A stretch of 46,837 nt of DNA from a virus: the IMG/VR virus record IMGVR_UViG_3300037247_000801, positions 1 to 46,837 of that record; one strand, given 5' to 3'. Within the stretch, counting starts at the first letter, position 1. Every line of letters begins with the position of its first letter. A model generated the notes under the pieces. That model searched no databases, was not told the origin of the DNA, and worked only from the letters and a program-made list of their open reading frames with translations. Made by a program: the position numbers and the translations under genes. Below, one piece after another: positions 1-8,786 of this stretch.

Positions 1-127
1 CTTTTCAACAAATTGCTCATTGGTGACATCTTCAGCAACTATGCCCTTCGCTTTTGCTATCTCAATATGTTGGTCAATCGTGAAGGATTCTTTAGTGCCC
101 TGATACCGTGGACTAATAGCTAATTTG
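1..127. repeat. Terminal direct repeat, left copy
   Basis: These 127 bases recur exactly at 46711-46837. A coding sequence runs through both copies in frame, so the repeat marks where a circular sequence was opened. A length of 127 equals a common maximum k-mer size of de Bruijn assemblers, which suggests assembly overlap rather than a biological terminal repeat (inference). Confidence 0.95.
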
Positions 128-2256
128 CCTTCTACCGTCTTGATAGAGTCCTTGCCTTCTGGCGAGCTGGTATCAATGCCGCCTTGCTCTTCGACGGACT
201 CTCTAATTTTCGCTTGAAGAGTCAGAGGGGATTCTATAATTACAGGATCGGGCCCAGTCAAAGTTGGATTAGCGGGCGTATCTTCGCCTCTAGCTTTGGC
301 TTCTTCTGCTGTAAAGAAATCGCCTTCTTTGATACCTGTTTTTGCTGGAGCGTCGGGGATACCTTGGAACGTGCCACGGCCAGAGCGTTCGACTTTGACC
401 TTCTCTACAATGGCAGCAAGTTTGTCTTTTTTGTCTTTACGCTTTTTGTCTGCCTTGGCTTTTTCCTTCTGGTGGAACTTCGCTGCTCTCTGCTCTTTAG
501 TGTCAGGAGGATCTATAGCAAAATCCTTATCACTTTTTTCGGTGAATTGGCGGTTAATGGCCTTGGCTACAATTCCTTCCGCATCAGCTTCACCGTTGGT
601 AAGATCGTCAATAATGCCAGTCATTCTATCAAACTCACCACTTCTAAACAGGTAACTAGCCAAGTCTTTAGGATCTTTGATATTATTATCTTTTACGAAA
701 TTCTCACTCTGCATCAAAATACTTAAATTCCGTTCAGCATCTTCACGGAGTGTCGCTTCGCCTTGAGCGCGAGCCTCTTCTTTAGTCAGTACACCTTCTT
801 TACTAATGCCAGTCTCTTGACCAGCGCCGAACTCTTGAACTTCAGCGCCTCTTTCAGAGAGTATATCACCTTCCTTTAAGCCATCGCCTTCTGGTAGTCC
901 TGATACTTGAAGTTCAACGGCTTGTTGATCCAGCAAGCCTTCTTCAGTGATACCCGACGGCTCAGTCATCGCGGCATTGAAGTCAAAATCCTTGACGCCA
1001 TACGCTTCTGCTAACTGCTTTTGCATTGCGAGTTCTGCCGCCTCCCGTGGATGGGCAGGATCTAGCTTAGGCCCACCTCTCACAATATTAGCAATATTAC
1101 GCTTATGCTTTTTTAGAAATGCTTTATTCTGGTCTAGGAAGTGATCGAATTCCTTCCTATTAAGGTTGCCCCGAGCAGCTTCACCAACAGCACTTATAGG
1201 GCCACCAACAAGAGCACCCGCAAGACCTTCTTTCCATTTCTCAGTGCTAATGAGATTACTTCCAGCAATAAGGATAAAATCATCTTTATCTTCTGCGCTA
1301 ATCGCTGTGTCTTCAATGATCCCCTGAAACATTTCAGTAGCCGTTTCAGCACCAGCAGCCGCAGCAACTCTGTTGAATGCATTACCCGCCATATGCTTTC
1401 TAAATGAGCCTAGCACCTTACCGACACCAAACGTCTCAAGAGCAGCAGATAAGACACCACCAGCACCAGCGCGGACTAGTCTTTCACCAGCCGACCTTTT
1501 TGGTATATCCCCTGCCTCTTCGGCAGCTCTTGACCTTACATCAATACGGCCAGCCGCATCAGCAGCAAAATAAGAACCCGTAACAAATGCCCCAGCAGGG
1601 CCACCAAGCATAAAGCCAGCCGCCATAGCAGGAGCGTCGCCACCAATTTTATTGATTATTTGGCCCATACCAGCGCCCGATAAAAGCCCTTGTTCTTCGA
1701 CAGCTAGATTACGGCCACGCCTTGTAGGATCTTCGGCAATAACGTCGCTTGCACCTTGGCGTACTTCACCAAGTTCATCAATGCTTTCTTGTAGTCCAAC
1801 TCTAAAAGGAGTTCTTACATATTGTTGACGCCATTCTTGAAAGGTTTGCGCTATACTCGCCGCGCCTTGAACCATTTCGAGCCCCGGATTTGTTGAGGCA
1901 GCACCCACAACAAAATCACCTACAGGACTAGATGTAATATGAGGCTTAATCGCGTCATCTATAAGAGATTCAGTTTCCTTGCGCTCTTCTTTGCCTTGGA
2001 CTAAACCTTCATTAACAAGGTGCCGCATGTAATCTTGTTTATAACCCTCAAGCCAAGTCCTCTGATCAAAGCGGTTAATGCTCTGAAACTCAGGAGAGGA
2101 AGTCATTGATTCAAGCGTAGGGAAGTCATCGACTGCGCTTTCCTCAACCTCTTGCAAACCTTCTTCTTGCGCTACTGCGTCGGCGGCGGTAATGAAACCG
2201 CCAAACTCGTCATTAAGGTTATTCTCTTGTGCTTCAAAGTCTGCTAGTCCAGCCAT
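1..2256 (-). CDS. Giant internal virion protein, N-terminal 752 codons (continues across the circle junction)
   Basis: From ATG at 2256 the minus frame is open to base 1 and stays in frame after joining base 1 to 46710, because 46,710 is divisible by three. Twenty further sense codons join it to the long frame ending at 43390, giving about 1,858 aa. This N-terminal part has an acidic start, then Gly/Ala-rich hydrophobic stretches (around residues 210-240 and 350-370), a segment with ETATEMFQ, and a Lys/Glu-rich charged region around 570-620. That pattern is typical of large ejected internal proteins of podoviruses, comparable in position and size to T7 gp16. The start lies 3 bp after the stop of the 641-aa gene. 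The ribosome site is weak (GGGA about 13 bases upstream), so translational coupling is likely. Confidence 0.85.
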   Translation of the reverse strand, partial: MAGLADFEAQENNLNDEFGGFITAADAVAQEEGLQEVEESAVDDFPTLESMTSSPEFQSINRFDQRTWLEGYKQDYMRHLVNEGLVQGKEERKETESLIDDAIKPHITSSPVGDFVVGAASTNPGLEMVQGAASIAQTFQEWRQQYVRTPFRVGLQESIDELGEVRQGASDVIAEDPTRRGRNLAVEEQGLLSGAGMGQIINKIGGDAPAMAAGFMLGGPAGAFVTGSYFAADAAGRIDVRSRAAEEAGDIPKRSAGERLVRAGAGGVLSAALETFGVGKVLGSFRKHMAGNAFNRVAAAAGAETATEMFQGIIEDTAISAEDKDDFILIAGSNLISTEKWKEGLAGALVGGPISAVGEAARGNLNRKEFDHFLDQNKAFLKKHKRNIANIVRGGPKLDPAHPREAAELAMQKQLAEAYGVKDFDFNAAMTEPSGITEEGLLDQQAVELQVSGLPEGDGLKEGDILSERGAEVQEFGAGQETGISKEGVLTKEEARAQGEATLREDAERNLSILMQSENFVKDNNIKDPKDLASYLFRSGEFDRMTGIIDDLTNGEADAEGIVAKAINRQFTEKSDKDFAIDPPDTKEQRAAKFHQKEKAKADKKRKDKKDKLAAIVEKVKVERSGRGTFQGIPDAPAKTGIKEGDFFTAEEAKARGEDTPANPTLTGPDPVIIESPLTLQAKIRESVEEQGGIDTSSPEGKDSIKTVEGKLAISPRYQGTKESFTIDQHIEIAKAKGIVAEDVTNEQFVEK

Positions 2257-2258
2257 GA

Positions 2259-4184
2259 TTATAATAATCCCAGTGGTGTGTCCGTTGACCTACGTGCGGT
2301 TCCTGAATCTTGTTCGGTTTTTCGTAGCTTATCCGCGATATTCTTCTTGCGCTTAACTTGTCGCTCCGCTTCAACTCTTTTCTCCTGAACGGCTTCTTTT
2401 TGCGAAGACATCTTATGTTTGAATTTCTTGTAGCCGTTGCCCGACTTGAAGCTAGCAAGTATGTCGTTGATATGTCCGTCCACAACACTTTGATCAATCT
2501 TGACGCTTAGCTCTTCTTTAAGAACTTTAGTCGCAAACTTTATTCTGTCAGGATCATCAGAAGCGAGATCGGCTTGAAGCGTCGAGCCCATTCTCTCTTC
2601 GTACAATTTACGCTTAGCGTTACTTAGTCTATTCTTGCCTTGAGTCGCTGTCACTAAAGCTCGCTTCGCTGCAACGTGCTTGACCGCTTCAATCGTATCA
2701 GGCTCATTACCCAGTATGAATTTACTTGCTGGTCGGCCCTTTCTAGCTGGTGTAGCAGTAACTTCAAAGCGCTGTAATCTCTCGTCAGAAGACATCTTAG
2801 AATTAAGGTTTTGAGCTGATTTTTGAGCCTGAAACTCAGTAACATCAGACTTGGTATCTGCCGCTGTGAATGCCTGTGTCCTATCAGCTTCGGCTTTGCC
2901 TATAGCGTCAAGTCTTAACTTTTCGTATTGCTGTTTATTCTCAGCTACAGCACCCGCAACTAGCTGCTGCTCTTGTTGGTTGATACCCATACCGTCAAGG
3001 AGTGTCTTTGCTAGCCTGTCATCGAGTTTAGATATGCCGCCAGCAGGCAAGAGGTTGACATGTTTGGCACTGTCTTCGTTGCGATTCATCCACGCATTAA
3101 AACTGTCATTGTCTATTGTCGGCTTACCATTAGCAAGACTCTCAATCTTTACGCCGTATCTCTTCATGGTGGCTAGACCAGTGGCAAGCTCGGCACTCCT
3201 ATCTTTACCGTCTTCAGCTCCACCGGCTTTGGTTTCCTGCTGTCTCTTGACGAGATTAGCTAAAGTGTATGCCTTAGTCAATTGAGGATCTTTCTTTATC
3301 CATTGAGTGAATTGGTTAGCTACTAGCCCTATCTCAGTATCGTCGAGCTGGTGACTGCCTCCATCCTTGATAGACTCTTTAACAGCATTATCAATATTTT
3401 TAGTAATAGAGATCAACGCGCCAGATTGCGCATTCTCAGCAGTCATATAAGCGTTTTGGACTTGCTTAACAAAAGCCGTTGTTCTTTCTTTTAAAGCTTG
3501 GTGAAACTCGCGAGCGCCTTTCGTTGTTACAGGGAAGGCTTTGCCTGTGCCTTTTAGCGTAAAGAATGCAGGGCTGTCATCGCCTACCGCTGGATGATAT
3601 TGGCCACCAGCTTTATTAATGCCAGCCATAACATTCTGCATAGCCCTTTTTTTCATTCTTGGATCGGCAGAGTTTTCGTGTATATCCATACTCTTGATAA
3701 CATAATCACCAGCAGCCATAACATTACCAGATTGCGCCCAGCTAGTGATCGACGTAGCGGCTGGCTCATCAGGGTTTTCAACAAAGTCATTTGACGGGCC
3801 AAAGTTTCCCTTGACCATATTATTGACAGTGTTCCTATTGTACCCGTTCGCCCTGTTGCCCATAATCATATTATTACGCTTCTCAATGTCAGCGTATTGT
3901 TGCGCTTCGCTCTTCTGTTCATTAATGCGGAAAGCTTGATCTCTTGCCCTAGAACGCTGATTAAACTCAGCTTGAGCTCTAGTATCGGCAGTAGCTTGTC
4001 TTTTTGCTTGTTGAGCAGCTTTTAGCTGTGCCGCGTCCCTATCTTGAAACTGTTGAGCTGTTTTAACACCAGCAAGAAAACCACCACCCAGACTATCAGC
4101 TTGAGAACCAGCAGCCGCACCAGCAAGAGCTCTAAGAGCAAGCCGCCCAAAATCAAATCCACCGCTTTCATCTTGTGTAGCCAT
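2259..4184 (-). CDS. Internal virion protein (641 aa)
   Basis: A long hydrophilic protein with an Ala/Gly-rich N-terminus (residues 10-40), a Gln/Ala/Arg-rich predicted helical stretch at about 45-95 and a Lys/Arg/Glu-rich C-terminal coiled region (590-630). I see no enzyme motif. ATG at 4184 is preceded by GAGG at good spacing. It sits between the GNAT-like gene and the giant internal protein gene, the place where T7-like and other podoviruses encode their second internal core or ejection protein (gp15-like). The role is inferred from size, composition and gene order, not from recognised homology. Confidence 0.6.
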   Translation of the reverse strand: MATQDESGGFDFGRLALRALAGAAAGSQADSLGGGFLAGVKTAQQFQDRDAAQLKAAQQAKRQATADTRAQAEFNQRSRARDQAFRINEQKSEAQQYADIEKRNNMIMGNRANGYNRNTVNNMVKGNFGPSNDFVENPDEPAATSITSWAQSGNVMAAGDYVIKSMDIHENSADPRMKKRAMQNVMAGINKAGGQYHPAVGDDSPAFFTLKGTGKAFPVTTKGAREFHQALKERTTAFVKQVQNAYMTAENAQSGALISITKNIDNAVKESIKDGGSHQLDDTEIGLVANQFTQWIKKDPQLTKAYTLANLVKRQQETKAGGAEDGKDRSAELATGLATMKRYGVKIESLANGKPTIDNDSFNAWMNRNEDSAKHVNLLPAGGISKLDDRLAKTLLDGMGINQQEQQLVAGAVAENKQQYEKLRLDAIGKAEADRTQAFTAADTKSDVTEFQAQKSAQNLNSKMSSDERLQRFEVTATPARKGRPASKFILGNEPDTIEAVKHVAAKRALVTATQGKNRLSNAKRKLYEERMGSTLQADLASDDPDRIKFATKVLKEELSVKIDQSVVDGHINDILASFKSGNGYKKFKHKMSSQKEAVQEKRVEAERQVKRKKNIADKLRKTEQDSGTARRSTDTPLGLL

Positions 4185-4186
4185 CT

Positions 4187-4618
4187 TTAAACCTCATATA
4201 CAAAAGTGTTATCGTCAGCGTTACTGCTAACAAATTTATAACCTGCACTAACGACAAATCGTTGAGCCGCTTTATTATCTTTCAAAATGTTAGCATAGAA
4301 GCGATTCACTTTCATATGCTGCTTAATCCTGTCCATTACTAGATCAATTCCGATCAAGGCATCCTTGCCACGGTAGCCAGCATAGAAATAGACATGACCG
4401 TAAAAGTCGCCGCTGGTGTATGTGCCGTGTATCAAGCCAATTGGGGCACCGTCTTTCATTACCGCATATACGTTATAATGGCCCACGCCCCATAAGGTTA
4501 AAAGCTTGTGTAGAGAGTAGAAGTTTCTGTCTGCACTACGATGATCGGGAGCAAAGTAAACATTGGAAAAGAATTCCATGCCCCTTTCATCTGCTTTTAG
4601 TCTTACAGCTTCATGCAT
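4187..4618 (-). CDS. GNAT-like protein of the virion operon (143 aa)
   Basis: The sequence has the look of a GNAT acyltransferase fold: a central strand region (YNVYAVMKDGAPIGLIHG, about 48-65), a segment resembling a degenerate motif A (YRGKDALIGIDLVMDRI), and a C-terminal half with NKAAQRFVVSAGYKFV, typical of the N-x-x-A-x-R-x-x-x-x-x-G-[FY] motif B. The R-x-x-G-x-[GA] acetyl-CoA loop is not clearly intact. GNAT-like proteins just upstream of internal core protein genes occur in several podoviruses, where they may be structural rather than catalytic. Here it is followed after 2 bp by the 641-aa gene. Confidence 0.6.
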   Translation of the reverse strand: MHEAVRLKADERGMEFFSNVYFAPDHRSADRNFYSLHKLLTLWGVGHYNVYAVMKDGAPIGLIHGTYTSGDFYGHVYFYAGYRGKDALIGIDLVMDRIKQHMKVNRFYANILKDNKAAQRFVVSAGYKFVSSNADDNTFVYEV

Positions 4619-4620
4619 TA

Positions 4621-5286
4621 CTAACCACCACTGCCAGTGAGGGCACTAAACATACTGGCGTCAGACTGCTGGCCAGCACTTGCACCTTGTCCGAACATTC
4701 CAGAAAATGCACCTTGGCTGCTCAAGTCGGTCAATGCAGAACCAGCCGCGCCGCCTAATGCGCCAAGACCGTCACCGCCACTTGATACACTTTTAATCAT
4801 AGGGGCATTGTTACTGCCAGAAGGTCTAGGAGTCTGCTTTAATATCGCATCTATACCAGCGCCTCTGACGCCTTGTTCTGTTTGAGTGAGGCTATTTCTT
4901 TTGCTAGTATTTACATTACGCTGTAACATTGCGGCTAATTGCGTAGCAGAGAACGCGCCTTCAGCGCCTACAGCACCTTCAGCACCTAAGCGCTCTTGGG
5001 CCAGCTCCGTAGTTTGCTTATCAAAACCACCCTTCATAAGCGTTTGACCTAAGATTCTCTCTTGGGGATCAGAGCTAAACAACGTATCCATTTGATCGGT
5101 CAAGTCATCCAGATTCTCGAACTCTTTATTTAACTCAAAATCTTTAGTCGCCTGATAATAATCATGCAATCTTGGCAATGTAAAGTCTTGATAGAACGCT
5201 TCACGATCCTTGAGAATCTCAGCTTGTTTTTTTGATAATTTTGTTTCAACAACTTCGGTTTCTGAACCACCGCCACCGCCACCCAT
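4621..5286 (-). CDS. Gly-rich virion-operon protein, paralogue A (221 aa)
   Basis: It starts with a poly-Gly tract (residues 2-7), followed by a 45-residue region clearly related to the next gene upstream: both carry ET-K/R-L-x-x-x-Q-x-x-x-L-x-DRE-x-F, then P-x-L and a Phe/Leu-rich helix. The middle is Ala/Gly/Gln-rich and the C-terminus is Gly/Ser/Ala-rich with low complexity. I recognise no enzyme. The position between the tail genes and the internal core genes suggests a small internal or tail-associated virion component. It lies in a tight operon, 1 bp after its paralogue and 2 bp before the GNAT-like gene. Confidence 0.6.
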   Translation of the reverse strand: MGGGGGGSETEVVETKLSKKQAEILKDREAFYQDFTLPRLHDYYQATKDFELNKEFENLDDLTDQMDTLFSSDPQERILGQTLMKGGFDKQTTELAQERLGAEGAVGAEGAFSATQLAAMLQRNVNTSKRNSLTQTEQGVRGAGIDAILKQTPRPSGSNNAPMIKSVSSGGDGLGALGGAAGSALTDLSSQGAFSGMFGQGASAGQQSDASMFSALTGSGG

Positions 5287-5287
5287 A

Positions 5288-5938
5288 TTAACCTCCTATT
5301 GCGCTTCCAGTTGCACCACCTACTGCCATACCTGCCGACATTCCAGCAGGCCCACCAACCCATAAACCAGCGAGGCCACCAATGGCACTACCAATCATTT
5401 GCCCCATACCACCGCCACCTTCAGTAGTTGTTCTTGTACCTACTGGAGCTGCTTGTGTCGGTTGTGGAGCCAGTGACATCAATTGACCTAATGCGTCAGA
5501 TTGCTGACCAAACTCAATCATTCTATTTTGATTTTGAACGTCTATCCTTTGATTCTGAGATGCAGTTTGCCCCATGAATGCCTGTGTTGCAGCACCTTGT
5601 AATTTCGCATTACGTTGAGAACCTAATTGAGCTAAGGCACCAGCCTCAAAGCCAGAGCCACCCAAACCACGTTGGGCAAAATTCCCTTGTAGCTGTTCTT
5701 GTTGGAAGTTGAATTGCTGACCAATCTGAGCCGCTGGAGCGCGTAATAGATCTTCAGCCTTAGTAATTTCAAAGCTGTCATCTAGCGCAAAATTATCAGT
5801 CTCACTCATAAATTGCTCTAATTCAGGGAAGACAAATTCTTGAGCGAATTGCTCCCTATCTTGGAGTACTTTAAATTGCTCGCGAGTTAGTCTGGTTTCA
5901 CCACCTGTTGTAGTGCTACTGTCGCCACTTGAACCCAT
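5288..5938 (-). CDS. Gly-rich virion-operon protein, paralogue B with glycine zipper (216 aa)
   Basis: Residues 14-57 match the start of the neighbouring 221-aa protein (shared DREQF/DREAF core). The middle is Gln/Phe/Gly-rich. The C-terminal 45 residues form repeated GxxxG-type segments (IGSAIGGLAGLWVGGPAG and similar), a glycine-zipper pattern often seen in membrane-inserting proteins. A role in forming or lining the DNA translocation channel at infection would fit this and the gene order, but that is inference. The stop codon of the upstream membrane-protein gene overlaps its start region. Confidence 0.6.
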   Translation of the reverse strand: MGSSGDSSTTTGGETRLTREQFKVLQDREQFAQEFVFPELEQFMSETDNFALDDSFEITKAEDLLRAPAAQIGQQFNFQQEQLQGNFAQRGLGGSGFEAGALAQLGSQRNAKLQGAATQAFMGQTASQNQRIDVQNQNRMIEFGQQSDALGQLMSLAPQPTQAAPVGTRTTTEGGGGMGQMIGSAIGGLAGLWVGGPAGMSAGMAVGGATGSAIGG

Positions 5939-6264
5939 TATCGATCTCCCAGAGCTATAATCGTTTTACTCATAATATCGTTGCTGGTTTGCATGCACTT
6001 TGTATTTTCTTGGATCGACTTAGCGCACTCCATATTGACCTTCGTAGATTCTTTAGTGCAATCAAGGAGCTCTGTTCGACAGAAGCTTTCCAAACTGGTA
6101 AAGCGCTCATCTTGCGAGTAATCACGTTCGGCCTTAGTCTTGGCTTCTGCCATATCTCTCTCACCCTGGCTTTTCTCTCGCTGATTGGCCTGCCACATGA
6201 ACCAAACCACTAGAGCGACTGGTAAACCGACAGTCTTGATAATCTCGACAAGATCACTCATCAC
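5938..6264 (-). CDS. Single-pass membrane protein, holin- or spanin-like (108 aa)
   Basis: There is one N-terminal transmembrane helix (residues about 9-25, VGLPVALVVWFMW), followed by a charged helical region and a C-terminal part with four Cys residues (CRTELLDC, MECAK, TKCMQ). The topology matches small BhlA/UviB-type holin-like proteins or an inner-membrane spanin, but no family-specific motif settles it. It overlaps the tail-tube gene by 4 bp. It is one of few candidates for a lysis role in this genome, since no endolysin was recognised. Confidence 0.45.
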   Translation of the reverse strand: MMSDLVEIIKTVGLPVALVVWFMWQANQREKSQGERDMAEAKTKAERDYSQDERFTSLESFCRTELLDCTKESTKVNMECAKSIQENTKCMQTSNDIMSKTIIALGDR

Positions 6265-7778
6265 AACCTCCTAGTAATATATTCATAACTGACACCCCTC
6301 ATTGATCCCGTACCTTTTATTTGAACTTGCATTCTTCGCCCTTCAACAAGTGGGCTAATGAACTCTCGTCTATGTCCTGAGCCTTCCATTATATTGCGCC
6401 AAACTTCTTGACCATCCACATAAAATATGATGTGTAGCGCACCGTCTGAATCTACTGCCATTCTACCAAACTGCTTGAGCTTCTGCATATCTTCAGCAAC
6501 AAACTCAGGAGACAAGTAAGTCCATTCGTATTCTTCACCACCTTGCGCGTCGTAGAATACTTCACCTTTCTTACCAACTAAAATATCATCATCCTTGTCG
6601 TACCAACCCCAGTCAAACCGCCAATCGAGCCGGTATACTTTCATATTCTCAACGAAGTCGAAAGCAATAGTCTCATCTTCGTAAAAGAGATAATAGATGT
6701 CATTCGCTACTTGAGCAGCAAGTGAGTTTGGTGGCAATTTGAAAATATTATGAGTTAAGACCGAGATCTTACGTCCAGACCTTTGGTCGTATGGCTGATA
6801 GGCACAAAGACCGTCATTCGACACCCAGAGAGGCATATTCTTAACGCGGGCAATCGTCTGCCAATTAGCAACACCCTGCGAGTCGGGTATCTCTTGTTTT
6901 GCAAAATCAAGAGCGCTATTGCCGGTTATCTGATAAGCTCTATTTCTTGTGAAGACTAGCGTGTAGGTTTCCGTCGATATAGTCCCAGTAATCGTATCAT
7001 CAAACGTAATAAAATTAAGCTGATCATAAGCGTGTGGGTTCGACTGCTCTGAGACATATATCTTATCATCAACAGCAATGTAAAATACACTATTTCGCTC
7101 TGTCAGGTAGCGGCCAAAGTCTGGCTTACCTGCTGGCGAAGTTAAATCGTATTGCTCTTGTATAAGTAGCTCAATATTGGTCGTCTCATCCTCATAGACT
7201 ATATCGCCTTCAGATGCCCATCGTTCAACAGTACCAGAAAGATAATAAACTGAACCATTAGCGGCTGTTCTCCAGTATTCGATGTGACTTACTGAGTCTG
7301 GTATAGTTGCATCGGCACCCGAAACAACCATAGTCCCTAAGTCTGAGGTGACGGTAAACTCCGACACATCAGAGATTGAGAATGGAGAAGACCTAAAACC
7401 CTCAGTTGTTCTGTAAGTATAAAAATATTTGTAGACTTCACCAGTAACAAATCGACCACCAGCAGGGCCAGCCGTCACAGTACCTTTATTGAGTGGCGTA
7501 GGGACACCCAAATAACCAAGGCTAGAATTGAGTTCACCAGTTTCATTATCAGACCAATAGAAGACACCACCAAATTTTAGGAGTGACCTTTTGCCGTCCT
7601 GATAGATTAAACTTTCATCAGGTAAAGAGTCAAGAATCAGTGGCGCGTTATTACTGGATATCGCGCCGTTCTGAATTCGGCAATTTCGCAAGTCTTTAGA
7701 CACGTTTGGCCCAAGCAAATGCGACTCGACGATATTATTTATACCGCCGTTAAACTGAGCTGTGACTATTTCTGCCAT
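6261..7778 (-). CDS. Tail tube / nozzle-like protein (505 aa)
   Basis: The N-terminus (MAEIVTAQFNGGINN...SKDLRNCRI.NGAI) resembles the start of podovirus tail nozzle or stabilisation proteins, which begin with a short strand and a D-x-x-N/R-[CV] segment ahead of a beta-rich body. The remainder is beta-rich with many aromatic residues (YFYTYRTTEGFRSSPFS, YEDETTNIELL, the WRFDWGWYDKDDD region), fitting a propeller-type tail tubular protein such as the T7 gp12 type. It lies between the fibre genes and the membrane-protein gene in the virion operon. The call rests on composition, N-terminal resemblance and synteny. Confidence 0.6.
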   Translation of the reverse strand: MAEIVTAQFNGGINNIVESHLLGPNVSKDLRNCRIQNGAISSNNAPLILDSLPDESLIYQDGKRSLLKFGGVFYWSDNETGELNSSLGYLGVPTPLNKGTVTAGPAGGRFVTGEVYKYFYTYRTTEGFRSSPFSISDVSEFTVTSDLGTMVVSGADATIPDSVSHIEYWRTAANGSVYYLSGTVERWASEGDIVYEDETTNIELLIQEQYDLTSPAGKPDFGRYLTERNSVFYIAVDDKIYVSEQSNPHAYDQLNFITFDDTITGTISTETYTLVFTRNRAYQITGNSALDFAKQEIPDSQGVANWQTIARVKNMPLWVSNDGLCAYQPYDQRSGRKISVLTHNIFKLPPNSLAAQVANDIYYLFYEDETIAFDFVENMKVYRLDWRFDWGWYDKDDDILVGKKGEVFYDAQGGEEYEWTYLSPEFVAEDMQKLKQFGRMAVDSDGALHIIFYVDGQEVWRNIMEGSGHRREFISPLVEGRRMQVQIKGTGSMRGVSYEYITRRL

Positions 7779-7784
7779 ATTAAC

Positions 7785-8747
7785 CTACCCCAGCCACCTT
7801 ATGCAATACTGAACACCTACGTTTCGAGGTCGAGTTTCAGCCCCGCCTTCTTCTTCGAGGAACTGACGAGCAAGCCCTATCGCAGAAGGGAATTGATTTA
7901 CACTGTCATTTGGTGCCCCTGATAGAGAATTAATAGGGTTATTCGTCGTCACATCTTGGGTGCTGAAGTGCTCAAGGTCTACTAACGTATGATGATGCGA
8001 ACCAAATTCAGATGCCTGCTTAGTGCCAACATTATCGCCTATAGTCAAATCGCCCCTATCAGTCCTTGTAGACGAATCAGGATCATTGCCAGCTCCATGA
8101 TCCCAACCACGCAAAAATTCACCTCTATAGTCTGGTAAATTAAAAGTCAATGAGCCGTCACCATCGCCATATTTAGAGCCAAGTAGAGCGTATAGGTTAG
8201 AATATGTTGATCTACTTACAGCAGCGCCATTACATTCAAAAAAACCAGAAGGAACGACATTTGTAGGGAAGCCAATCACAGCCCCTACTGGCATAATGTT
8301 ACCAATGTCTGTTATTTGATCTATTTGAGCTTGAGTCAAGCCAACCAATGCGCCTAGCTTATTGCGTTCTGCTACAGTGATTATCTGGCCAGAGCCAGTA
8401 TCTAAAATTCTATTTAGCTTAGCTCTTTCATCGCTACTTATGACCGCGCCCGATCCTGCCGATTGTATAGCATCAAGTATCTCTTCGTTCTGGAACTTGT
8501 GGATAGACGCGAGGCTGGTGCATATTTGAGTTAAAGCCCCGTCAACCTCTTCAGCATCCAATACACCTTGATCATAAAGTGCTAAAGTTCTGGTCGTCAA
8601 CAGTAATGGAATCTGTGAAGAGTTTAAACCTTTAATGCTCATCGCATCGCCAGTTGAGATCTTCCTATTATAACTAGAGCCTACGCCTTTTGTATCGAAG
8701 AAAATATCTTCAAAACCAAGTAAATTTTTTATATAGTTTTCAGCCAT
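7785..8747 (-). CDS. Tail fibre / collar protein with phage tail collar domain (320 aa)
   Basis: Residues about 178-240 carry a clear phage tail collar (MTF/collagen-tip type) signature: PVGAVIGFP, then GFFECNGAAVSRSTYSNLY, then FNLPDYRGEFLRGWDHG. The Asp/Arg-rich tail (SSTRTDRGD) and GSHHHTL complete it. The first 50 residues match the start of the 493-aa protein encoded upstream (YxKxLLGxEDIxFDT...STG...IP), so both probably attach to the same site in the tail. The short region before the start reads AGGTAATAAAAATG, giving a usable ribosome site. Likely a receptor-binding fibre or tip (inference from domain). Confidence 0.8.
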   Translation of the reverse strand: MAENYIKNLLGFEDIFFDTKGVGSSYNRKISTGDAMSIKGLNSSQIPLLLTTRTLALYDQGVLDAEEVDGALTQICTSLASIHKFQNEEILDAIQSAGSGAVISSDERAKLNRILDTGSGQIITVAERNKLGALVGLTQAQIDQITDIGNIMPVGAVIGFPTNVVPSGFFECNGAAVSRSTYSNLYALLGSKYGDGDGSLTFNLPDYRGEFLRGWDHGAGNDPDSSTRTDRGDLTIGDNVGTKQASEFGSHHHTLVDLEHFSTQDVTTNNPINSLSGAPNDSVNQFPSAIGLARQFLEEEGGAETRPRNVGVQYCIRWLG

Positions 8748-8786
8748 TTTTATTACCTATACGGTTATCCTTAGGACGCCAGAACA

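Noticed and set aside
184-726. Plus-strand open frames at 184-726 and 296-655
   Set aside because: They lie opposite the giant minus-strand gene, have odd Phe/Ser-rich composition and no ribosome site.
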